NCBI GenBank assembly: GCA_028693055.1
Contig: JAQUWD010000014.1
Location: 1-64,000 of the forward strand
Direction of reading: 5' to 3'
Source: Eubacteriales bacterium
Lineage (GTDB): Bacteria > Bacillota > Clostridia > Christensenellales > Aristaeellaceae
DNA length: 64,000 bases
This document shows, piece by piece, positions 32,226-39,457 of this stretch; the first letter of the stretch is position 1, and each line of letters opens with the position of its first letter. The notes beneath the pieces are model-generated. The model did no database searches, was not told where the DNA came from, and saw nothing but the letters and a program-made list of their open reading frames with translations. Made by a program: the position numbers and the translations under genes.

Positions 32226-33325
32226 GCCTTCACCGCCTCCTCTTCATGCCGGAACTCCAGCCGGTAATTGATGAAGAACTCGCAGCCCAGCACGCAGAAA
32301 AGGATAATGCCTGTGAGGATCTCGCTGGCGCTGTCGTTTAAGCCGAATTGGCTGGCAATTTGGATGCTGCCCCGCTGCATGAAAACCAGAAAGAAGGCGA
32401 CCACTAGCATGGCAAAGGGATTCAGCTTGCCCAGCCAAGCCACCACAATGGCGGTGAAGCCCCGGCCGTCGGCTACGCTGGTGGATATGGTGTGCCCTGC
32501 GCCGCTGACTAGTAGAAAACCGGCAACCCCGGCTAATGCGCCGGAGAGGGCCATAGTGCGGATAATCACCCTTTTGACGTTGATACCAGCGTAACGGGCG
32601 GTGTTCTCGCTTTCGCCTACCACACTGATTTCGTAGCCCTGCTTGGTGTATTTCATGTAGCCGTAAAGCAGCACCATAATCACCAGCACCACGAAAATGG
32701 TCAGTAGATATTTGTTATCGGCGATGCTGGGCAGCCATCCCGCCTCGGACTGCATGTTGATGAGTCCAACGGAATTGGAGCCCTTGGGGTTTTCCCAGAA
32801 AATAATCGCGTAGGTGACGGCCTGCATGGCTACGTAATTGAGCATGAGGGTAAATAGCGTTTCATTGGTATTCCACTTCGCTTTAAAGACGGCGGGAATC
32901 AGCCCCCACAAGGCTCCGGCTAGCACGCCCGCGATGGGCATGAGCGTATAAAGCGCCCAGCTGGGCCAATTCGCGCCGTAGATCATCACGGCGGCGGTGG
33001 CCATGGCGCCTACCAGCACCTGTCCCTCAGCGCCAATGTTCCAAAAGCGCATGCGAAAGGCGGGTGTAATGGCAAAGCCGATGCACAGTAGAATGGCGCT
33101 GTCCCGCAGAGTAACCCAGGTGCGGCGGCTGGTTCCTAACGCACCGTCCCATATACCGGCGTAAACGTCGATGGGGTTCAGCCCTGTCAGCATGAAAATG
33201 ACCAGCGCGCAGATGATTAGCGCCAGCACCACGCCAGCTAGATGAATTAGCGCGGATTTGCCAACGGTCATCCGATCCCGCTTGACCACGTGAACCCATG
33301 GCTCTTTTACCGTAGTGGCGCTCAT
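32222..33325 (-). CDS. Nucleoside-type ABC transporter permease (NupP/YufP-like)
   Basis: A 367-residue membrane protein. The start MSATTVKEPWVHVV is coupled to the ATPase stop by ATGA (33322-33325); the longer frame is a shadow. Signatures: FRMRFWNIGAEGQVLVGAMATA, AKWNTNETLFTLMLNYVA, YTKQGYEISVVGESENTARYAGINV, and GRGFTAIVVAWLGKLNP. It is the heterodimer partner of the downstream permease. Confidence 0.9.
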   Translation of the reverse strand: MSATTVKEPWVHVVKRDRMTVGKSALIHLAGVVLALIICALVIFMLTGLNPIDVYAGIWDGALGTSRRTWVTLRDSAILLCIGFAITPAFRMRFWNIGAEGQVLVGAMATAAVMIYGANWPSWALYTLMPIAGVLAGALWGLIPAVFKAKWNTNETLFTLMLNYVAMQAVTYAIIFWENPKGSNSVGLINMQSEAGWLPSIADNKYLLTIFVVLVIMVLLYGYMKYTKQGYEISVVGESENTARYAGINVKRVIIRTMALSGALAGVAGFLLVSGAGHTISTSVADGRGFTAIVVAWLGKLNPFAMLVVAFFLVFMQRGSIQIASQFGLNDSASEILTGIILFCVLGCEFFINYRLEFRHEEEAVKA

Positions 33326-34866
33326 TTTGTTTCCTCCTTCGCATGGGCCCTGTCCCCTTGGGTCATGAGCAGACCGACTTCTTCCTTGGTGGCCGTCCTG
33401 CCGTCCACGATGCCGGTTACACAACCGGCGCTTAATACCAGTATACGGTCGCATAGCGCAAGTAGCACGTCCAAATCCTCGCCTACGCAGAGGACGGAAG
33501 CGCCGCTTTTCTTTTGCTCGTTCAGCAAATGATAAATGGTATAGGAGGAGTTGATGTCCAGCCCGCGCACAGGATAGGCAACCATGAGCACCCGGGGGGA
33601 GGACGCGATTTCCCGCCCTACCAGCACCTTTTGCACATTGCCGCCAGACATCCGTCCCACAGGCGCTTCGACGCTGGGGGTGACAACCTCCAGCTCCTTG
33701 ATGATTTTTTCAGCCATGGAGCGAGGGGTTTTGCGGTCTGTAAACACACTGCTGCCGCTTCGGTAGGTGCGCAGCATCATATTGCCGGTGGAGCCCATAG
33801 CGCCTACCAGTCCCATGCCCAACCGATCCTCCGGGACAAAGGACAGCCGCACACCCATCATGCGTATTTCGGCCGTGCTGCACTTGGTCAGCTCTCTTTG
33901 CTGGTTTTGTTCGTCAAAATAAATGATGCTGCCAGCGGTTACGGGCTGTAAGCCTGCGATGGCCTCCAAAAGCTGCTTCTGGCCGCTGCCCGCAATACCG
34001 GCTATGCCCAAAATTTCACCGCTTTTTGCGGTAAAGCTGACCTGATGGAGTACCTCGCGGCCTTCTCTGTTCACGCAGGAAACGCCCTTGACCTCCATGC
34101 GTACCTCCGACCCTATAGGCTCGGGACGCTCGATATCCAAGGTGACCTTTTTGCCCACCATCATTTCGGTTAAGGACATCTCCGTGGCTTCGGCAGTCTG
34201 CACCGTGCCGATGTACTTGCCCTTGCGCAGCACGGAAACCCGGTCGCTGAGGCTTAAAACCTCGTGGAGCTTGTGGGTGATGATTAAAATGCTCTTGCCG
34301 CTGTCGCGCATGTTGCGTAGTACGGAAAAAAGCTTATCCGTCTCCTGAGGGGTCAGCACGGCGGTAGGCTCGTCAAGAATGAGAATGTTCGCCCCGCGGT
34401 AGAGCATTTTGACAATTTCCACCGTTTGCTTCTGGGAAACGGACATTTCATAGATTTTGCGGTTTAAATCGATATCGAAGCCATAGCGCTTCGTCAGGGC
34501 GAGGATATCCGCCGTCACCTTTTTCATGTCCAGCGTAAGCGCGCCCGGTAGCCCCAGAATGATGTTTTCGGCGGCGGTAAGCACATCCACCAGCTTAAAA
34601 TGCTGATGAATCATTCCGATCCCCAGCACAAAGGCGTCCTTGGGGGAGCGGATGACAACCTCCTTGCCGTTGATAAAAATCCTTCCTTCGTCAGGGAAAT
34701 AGATGCCGGATAGCATGTTCATCAGCGTGGTTTTGCCGCTGCCGTTCTCGCCCAGCACCGAGAGGATTTCACCGGGGTATACGCTCAGATCCACGTTTTC
34801 ATTGGCAACTACCTTGCCAAAGCGTTTGGTAACGCCCCGCATTTCGATCATTGGCTGTTTTTCCAT
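33322..34866 (-). CDS. Nucleoside-type ABC transporter ATP-binding protein (NupO/YufO-like)
   Basis: A 514-residue double-ATPase. The first domain has GENGSGKTTLMNMLSGI (Walker A, about 38-54), the signature-region MSVSQKQTVEIVKML, and LILDEPTAVLTPQE (Walker B). The second has the degenerate GIAGSGQKQLLEAIAGL, RMSGGNVQKVLVGREIA and MVAYPVRGLD in place of a normal Walker B, typical of sugar/nucleoside (RbsA-like) ATPases whose second site is weak. Start MEKQPMIEM follows GGAGGTG; a GTG four codons upstream is less likely. Confidence 0.93.
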   Translation of the reverse strand: MEKQPMIEMRGVTKRFGKVVANENVDLSVYPGEILSVLGENGSGKTTLMNMLSGIYFPDEGRIFINGKEVVIRSPKDAFVLGIGMIHQHFKLVDVLTAAENIILGLPGALTLDMKKVTADILALTKRYGFDIDLNRKIYEMSVSQKQTVEIVKMLYRGANILILDEPTAVLTPQETDKLFSVLRNMRDSGKSILIITHKLHEVLSLSDRVSVLRKGKYIGTVQTAEATEMSLTEMMVGKKVTLDIERPEPIGSEVRMEVKGVSCVNREGREVLHQVSFTAKSGEILGIAGIAGSGQKQLLEAIAGLQPVTAGSIIYFDEQNQQRELTKCSTAEIRMMGVRLSFVPEDRLGMGLVGAMGSTGNMMLRTYRSGSSVFTDRKTPRSMAEKIIKELEVVTPSVEAPVGRMSGGNVQKVLVGREIASSPRVLMVAYPVRGLDINSSYTIYHLLNEQKKSGASVLCVGEDLDVLLALCDRILVLSAGCVTGIVDGRTATKEEVGLLMTQGDRAHAKEETK

Positions 34867-34996
34867 AGAGGGGAACACCTCCGTGAGTGGACGGATTCTA
34901 TCATGAGCTGAACCATCCCTTAAGTCAAAAGTTTACCATAGATAGCAAACGTTTTCAAGGCGCGCATGAAATAATGTACGGGTTTAAAACAGAACG

Positions 34997-35032
34997 AAAA
35001 AGGCCCTGCCGATCTTATTGTCGGCAGGGCCT
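34997..35032 (-). terminator. Intercistronic terminator between the binding protein and the ABC genes
   Basis: On the minus strand the AGGCCCTGCCGA/TCGGCAGGGCCT hairpin is followed by TTTTTCG. It lies directly after the binding-protein stop codon and 131 bases before the ATPase. Partial read-through would give more binding protein than transporter. Confidence 0.8.
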
Positions 35033-35047
35033 GCTAGATTGGTTGAA

Positions 35048-36223
35048 TTACTTCTCGGTGATACCGTCGATCCGCAGCTCGAAGGTGGGGGCGCTGCGCA
35101 GCTCGGACTCGTGGAAGTAGCCGTCGGAGATCATTTCATAGCCTTCGAAGCCGTAGCAGGTGTCAAAGGTGGTCATGGTCTCGCCGCCAACGGTGAAGGT
35201 GGAGGTGTCGAACACATGCAAGGTGCCGTCCGCGATGGCCTTCTCCAGCTCGGCAACCTTTTCCTCGGTACCGGCGGCGATAGCGTCCTTGTTAAGGTCG
35301 GTCAGCGCCACAGCGCCTTCGGAGAAGCCCTTGCACCAGTCGACGTCGATGGCGGTGCCGTCCAGCACGCTCTTCACGGCGTAGGTGACGTAGGGAACCC
35401 AGTTGTTGGTGGAGGAGGTCAACGCCATGGTGGGAGCGGTGGGAATCATGGAGATATTGTAGCCAACGATAGGCACGCCAGCGGGCTCGCAGGCGGTGGA
35501 AGCGCCGGTGGTATCAGCGTGCTGACCGATCAGCTTGCAGCCGTCGGCGATCATGCTCTCGGCAGCTTCTTTTTCCAGAGCGGCGTCAGCCCAAGAGTTG
35601 GTGTAAACCACTTCCATGGTAGCGGAGGGGCACATGGCGCGCACACCCAGGAAGAAGGCGGTATAGCCGCTGACAACCTCGGCGTAAGGATAAGCGCCAA
35701 CGTAGCCAACCTTTGCCTGATCGGCGGTGATGGTGCCGTCGTCGATCATGGATTGAAGCTTCATGCCGCCCACAACACCGCTGATGTAGCGGGCTTCGTA
35801 GATGGCGGTAAAATAGTTATGGGTATTGGTAAGCCCGGAGGAAGCGGCTTTGGTGCCGGTAGCGTGGCAGAACTGGATTTCGGGATATTCTGCGGCGGCC
35901 TTGAACAGATAGTCCTCATGGCCGAAGCTGTTGGCAAAGATGATGTTGCAGCCCTGCTCGGCAAGGTCGACGGCGGCTTCGTAGCAGGCTTCGCTTTCGG
36001 GGATGTTGTAGCGAATGATGATCTGATCGTCGCTGAGACCCAGCGCCTTTTGCATTTCCTGAGCGGCTACCAGATGGGAGTAGGTGTAGCCCTCGTTTTC
36101 GTCTCCGATAAAAATAAATCCAACTTTGATTTTGTCGGCGGCAACGCCCTCTGCGCTGGCGGCAACGACAGTCAGACTGAGAACCATGCACACAACCATG
36201 ATCAGACTAAGAAGCTTTTTCAT
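35048..36223 (-). CDS. BMP family nucleoside-binding protein
   Basis: A 391-residue exported protein. Signal peptide about 1-24 (cleavage near VAASAEG), then the BMP/Med fold: KIKVGFIFIGDENEGYTYSHLVAAQEM, NIIFANSFGHEDY, YFTAIYEARYISGVVGGM, VGYVGAYPYAEVVSGYTAFFLGVR and IGQHADTTG. It captures the substrate for the ABC genes that follow. Most relatives are lipoproteins, but no lipobox Cys stands at the cleavage region here. A PurBox pair upstream points to purine nucleosides. Confidence 0.92.
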   Translation of the reverse strand: MKKLLSLIMVVCMVLSLTVVAASAEGVAADKIKVGFIFIGDENEGYTYSHLVAAQEMQKALGLSDDQIIIRYNIPESEACYEAAVDLAEQGCNIIFANSFGHEDYLFKAAAEYPEIQFCHATGTKAASSGLTNTHNYFTAIYEARYISGVVGGMKLQSMIDDGTITADQAKVGYVGAYPYAEVVSGYTAFFLGVRAMCPSATMEVVYTNSWADAALEKEAAESMIADGCKLIGQHADTTGASTACEPAGVPIVGYNISMIPTAPTMALTSSTNNWVPYVTYAVKSVLDGTAIDVDWCKGFSEGAVALTDLNKDAIAAGTEEKVAELEKAIADGTLHVFDTSTFTVGGETMTTFDTCYGFEGYEMISDGYFHESELRSAPTFELRIDGITEK

Positions 36224-36277
36224 GTGACCGTTTCCTCCTGCATATTTCGTTTACTGGTTGGGAATCCTTACTCCCTC

Positions 36278-36306
36278 ATCATACACGAAACGAGGGCGTT
36301 TGTAAA
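36278..36306 (-). promoter_or_regulatory. Promoter of the nucleoside transporter operon
   Basis: On the minus strand, TTTACA (36301-36306), a 17-base spacer and TATGAT (36278-36283), about 55 bases before the binding-protein start. Confidence 0.75.
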
Positions 36307-36310
36307 GGAA

Positions 36311-36354
36311 AAATACGAACATTTTTTTGATGAAGTTTTTATACGTTCGTTTAT
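36311..36354. promoter_or_regulatory. PurR PurBox pair
   Basis: Two inverted 14-base boxes with exactly 16 bases between them: AAATACGAACATTT (plus, 36311-36324) and ATAAACGAACGTAT (minus, 36341-36354). Both fit the Gram-positive PurBox AWWWCCGAACWWTT except for a few positions, and keep the invariant CGAAC. B. subtilis PurR operators are known to be such inverted boxes 16-17 bases apart. They lie immediately upstream of the -35 box of the transporter promoter. Confidence 0.8.
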
Positions 36355-36364
36355 TGACGCTTTG

Positions 36365-36820
36365 TCATTGAAAAATGCGAATCCGCTCGATTTGGTTCCG
36401 ATAAGGGAACAAAACGTCCATCGCTTCGGGCTCTAGAGCGATGCATCCGGCTGTCCAATCGGTTGCCGTACCGCCTTCGTGAATATAGATTTCCCCGCCT
36501 AGCGCCGTTGACCAAGGCGGGCGGACGCGGCGGAGCAGCGCGGAACGGATGGCTTCATATTGATCCTCCGTAATCATTCCCTCAGCAAGGCCGACTTTGG
36601 CGGCGGCTTCGTCGGGATAGCTGAGCCCAAGGCTTCGGCCGTATTTTCCCGCTTCTTTTATAATACAAAAATAGAACGTTCCCTCTGGCGTTTTTCCATC
36701 GCCGCTTATGCGCTTGGGGCTGTTGGGCTGGAAGCCCAGCGCTACCTTGCAGACGAACACTGCTTTCTCAGCTTGATATAAGGTAAGCGTTCGCTTTTGT
36801 TTTTCGATGACGATTTCCAC
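36365..36820 (-). CDS. L,D-transpeptidase-like (YkuD) protein without signal peptide
   Basis: A 151-residue protein. The start is taken as GTG 36820 (VEIVIEKQKRTLTLYQ) because GGAGGGAAGG lies 7-16 bases upstream; an ATG at 36838 would lack an SD. The catalytic motif is IYIHEGGTATDWTAGCIAL near residues 111-129, with the active-site His and Cys. Earlier FQPNSPKRISGDGKTPEGTFYF matches the entry to YkuD domains. The family cross-links peptidoglycan or attaches proteins to it outside the cell, yet no signal peptide or membrane anchor is visible. Confidence 0.82.
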   Translation of the reverse strand: MEIVIEKQKRTLTLYQAEKAVFVCKVALGFQPNSPKRISGDGKTPEGTFYFCIIKEAGKYGRSLGLSYPDEAAAKVGLAEGMITEDQYEAIRSALLRRVRPPWSTALGGEIYIHEGGTATDWTAGCIALEPEAMDVLFPYRNQIERIRIFQ

Positions 36821-36936
36821 GGCAAGCCTTCCCTCCATGTTTTGACAGGAATAACACTTCTTCGGATACAATTCTCCGTTTTCAGTGAAAAACCTGTGAA
36901 TAGACTGTAACATTCTTCCTCAAACACGCAAAACCC

Positions 36937-36965
36937 TTGCGAAATCTCAAGGGCTGTGCCATAAT
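36937..36965 (+). promoter_or_regulatory. Promoter of the foldase gene
   Basis: TTGCGA (36937-36942), a 17-base spacer and CATAAT (36960-36965), 93 bases before the start. The leader holds a small CCGT/ACGG hairpin but no recognised riboswitch. Confidence 0.6.
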
Positions 36966-37058
36966 GAAGCCGATGCGAGCCTCACGTCCCGTAAAAAAAC
37001 GGAAGCTACCGTGCTCGCCCACTTCGCGAATCCTCAAATTGAAAGGAATGTACTCATC

Positions 37059-38576
37059 ATGAAAAAAGTGATTTCCCTGCTATTATGCCTGAGCCTGCTC
37101 TTTGGCGCGGTCGCTCTGGCTGAAGAAACCGCCGATGCGACGGTCGCTTCTACCGCTACCGTGTTACAGGACGGCGACGTGCTGGTAACGATCAACGATC
37201 AGGCTGTTACTTGGGCGGACGTTCAGCCCGTCTATGATAGCCTTGTCAATAACTATGGCAGCTATTACGATATGGCTGACAACACCAACGTGGAGCTGTT
37301 CCGCGCCGTGGCCATCGAGAATATGATCAGCGAAGTGCTGATGTCCCAAAAGGCCAAGGAGCTGGGGCTGGAGCTAACCGCAGAGGAAGCCGCCGCCGCT
37401 GAGGCTCAGGCTGATTCGGATTGGGATTCCGCTTTGCAAAGCTATGTATCCGCTAACTACGCCGACCTGACCGAGGAAAGCGCGCAGGAGGATAAGGACG
37501 CGGCTAACGCGGCGGCAGTGGAGTACTTCAACGGTTTGGGCTACACCCCCGAAAGCCTCCGCGAGGATTACAAAACCTATGCCGTATACGACAAGGTTCA
37601 GGCTGTGATGACCCAAGACGCCACCGTTACCGACGAAGAGGTGGAGGAGCAATATCAGAGCTTGGTTGCCGCCGATAAGGAGCTGTACCAGAACGATCTG
37701 GCCGCCTATATCGAGTACAACAGCTATGTGGATCAGATGGCCATGTACGCCATGTACTACGGCACGGAAAACAACATGGATCATGCGTGGTATCATCCCG
37801 CCGGCTTCCGTGCCATCAAGCACATCCTCCTGCCGGTGGATGAAGAGCTGATGAGCACCTATCAGGATTTGGTCGCTCGCCTAGAGGAGCAGATGGAAGC
37901 TGAGCAGGCCGCCGAGGAAACCACCACGGAGGAAGCCGCCGCCGAAGCTACCGAGGCTGCCGAAGCCACGGAATCCGTAGAGCCTACCGCCACCCCCGAA
38001 CCCGTAACCCAAGCCGATGTGGATAACGCCAAGGCTGAAATCTTGGCTTCCTTGGCGGATAAGATTGACGAGATCAACCAGAAGATCGCCGACGGCGTGG
38101 ACTTTGACGAGCTGATTGCCACCTATGGCGTGAACGCCGACGGTACCGCCAGCGACCCCGGAATGACCTCCGAGCCTTATAAGACCAGCGGTTATGAGGT
38201 TGCCGAGGCTTCTACCGATTATGTGCCTGAATTTGTTGAGGCCGCCTTCAGCGTAAGCTCCATAGGCGAGGTATCCGCCCCCTACCTGAGCGATTATGGT
38301 GTGCATATCGTGAAGTATATCGGCGACGTAGCCGAGGGCCCCGTTGCCATGACCGACGCCGAGCGGGAAGCCAAGCGCGCCTCTTTGCTGGAAAGCAAGC
38401 AGAACGAGCTGTACTCCGCCAAGATGGATGAGTGGATCAGCGAATCCTCCATCGTATACAGCGGTCTGACCCCCAGCATGAAGGATATCGAGGCCAGAGA
38501 AGCCGCCGCCGAGGCGGAAACGGTCACCGCTACCACTGAGGAGCCGGCTGCTACCGACGCTCCCGCCGCTCAGTAA
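37059..38576 (+). CDS. Exported PrsA/SurA-like peptidyl-prolyl isomerase (foldase)
   Basis: A 505-residue exported protein: signal peptide MKKVISLLLCLSLLFGAVALAE; a SurA-N-like helical chaperone region (about 40-240, with VAIENMISEVLMSQKAKELG); an acidic Glu/Ala/Thr-rich insert (about 285-330); and a parvulin rotamase domain split around it (RAIKHILLPVDEE, then VDFDELIATYGVNADGTASDPGM, ...SDYGVHIVKYIG). The low-complexity insert inside the rotamase domain is unusual. No lipobox is present. It likely helps extracytoplasmic proteins fold. Confidence 0.85.
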   Translation: MKKVISLLLCLSLLFGAVALAEETADATVASTATVLQDGDVLVTINDQAVTWADVQPVYDSLVNNYGSYYDMADNTNVELFRAVAIENMISEVLMSQKAKELGLELTAEEAAAAEAQADSDWDSALQSYVSANYADLTEESAQEDKDAANAAAVEYFNGLGYTPESLREDYKTYAVYDKVQAVMTQDATVTDEEVEEQYQSLVAADKELYQNDLAAYIEYNSYVDQMAMYAMYYGTENNMDHAWYHPAGFRAIKHILLPVDEELMSTYQDLVARLEEQMEAEQAAEETTTEEAAAEATEAAEATESVEPTATPEPVTQADVDNAKAEILASLADKIDEINQKIADGVDFDELIATYGVNADGTASDPGMTSEPYKTSGYEVAEASTDYVPEFVEAAFSVSSIGEVSAPYLSDYGVHIVKYIGDVAEGPVAMTDAEREAKRASLLESKQNELYSAKMDEWISESSIVYSGLTPSMKDIEAREAAAEAETVTATTEEPAATDAPAAQ

Positions 38577-38592
38577 CTGGAAATAGATTCAA

Positions 38593-38641
38593 AGCCCCCG
38601 CCGTGTTGGATCAACGCGGCGGGGGTTTTTTCACACATCAA
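38593..38641 (+). terminator. Intrinsic terminator after the foldase gene
   Basis: CCCCCGCCGTGTT pairs with AACGCGGCGGGGG (one mismatch), followed by six T. A partial second copy of the right arm (ATCAACGCGGCGGGGGCTTTGA) follows at about 38637-38659, in front of the next promoter. Confidence 0.85.
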
Positions 38642-38664
38642 CGCGGCGGGGGCTTTGACAGCTG

Positions 38665-38694
38665 TTGACAACCCCTCTTTTTCCGTGCTAGGAT
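38665..38694 (+). promoter_or_regulatory. Promoter of the GntR regulator gene
   Basis: Consensus TTGACA (38665-38670), an 18-base spacer and TAGGAT (38689-38694). Confidence 0.7.
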
Positions 38695-38732
38695 ACAAAG
38701 TGCAGTAAAAAAATGGGGGAGTGGGGAGCAGA

Positions 38733-39416
38733 ATGACCAGCTTTGCACGGGGGGCTGAAAATAAGCCGATACGGGAAACAGCCTATGAAACACTAAAGCA
38801 CGCGATCATTACGGGGGATATTCCAGCCGGTTCGCGAATTGTGGAAACCGAGTACGCGGAAAAAATGCATATCAGCCGTACTCCCCTCCGTGAGGCGCTG
38901 CGCAAGCTGGAACGAGACGGGCTGGTGGAATATATGATGCGCAAAGGCGTGGTGGTTCGCGCCTTTACGGTTGCGGATGTGGAGGAAATCTATACCATTC
39001 GCAACGCCTTGGAGATGCTCACCTTGCCAGCGATTGTCGAAAACGCCACCCCCGAGGACGTCGAGCGGCTGCGCAAAATGCTGAACGACATGGACCCTTA
39101 TGATGAGAAGAACGATATTCCCGCCCTTTCCCCCCGGGCTAGAGCGTTTCACACGGAATTGACCCGCCTTTCGGGGCTTAAGCGTATCCTGCGGGTGATC
39201 GAAAGCCAAGACGAATATATTACGCGGTTTTCCGCTATCTCCATCGCCAAAGAAACCCGCCGTCACGCCGCCCATAAGGAGCACTATCGGCTGCTGGAAT
39301 ATGTGGAAAAGAAGGATTTGGATAGCTTTGAAAGCCTGATGAAAAAGCATATCGAGCGCAGCAAGGAAACCTGCCTGCTGGCGCTTAACGAAAGCAAGCT
39401 TGCTAAGAAGGAATAA
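38733..39416 (+). CDS. GntR family (FadR/FCD type) transcriptional regulator
   Basis: A 227-residue protein. Winged helix-turn-helix about 15-80 (ETAYETLKHAIITGDIPAGSRI, YAEKMHISRTPLREALRKLERDGLV), followed by an all-helical FCD ligand-binding domain (about 95-220: VEEIYTIRNALEMLTLPAIVEN, HTELTRLSG, HYRLLEYVEKKD). It probably senses a small carboxylate. It lies 41 bases before pepF and may be co-transcribed. An upstream GTG at 38721 is possible. Confidence 0.9.
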   Translation: MTSFARGAENKPIRETAYETLKHAIITGDIPAGSRIVETEYAEKMHISRTPLREALRKLERDGLVEYMMRKGVVVRAFTVADVEEIYTIRNALEMLTLPAIVENATPEDVERLRKMLNDMDPYDEKNDIPALSPRARAFHTELTRLSGLKRILRVIESQDEYITRFSAISIAKETRRHAAHKEHYRLLEYVEKKDLDSFESLMKKHIERSKETCLLALNESKLAKKE

Positions 39417-39457
39417 ACCATTCATCGATAAGATTGATAAAAAGGAAGGAACGAATC

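Noticed and set aside
36224-36310. Purine riboswitch before the BMP gene
   Set aside because: No aptamer-like three-way junction is seen; the PurBox pair explains purine control instead.
35018-36436. 472-codon plus-strand frame opposite the BMP gene
   Set aside because: It mirrors the binding protein gene; the Gly/His-rich product is a composition artefact and it crosses the PurBox region.
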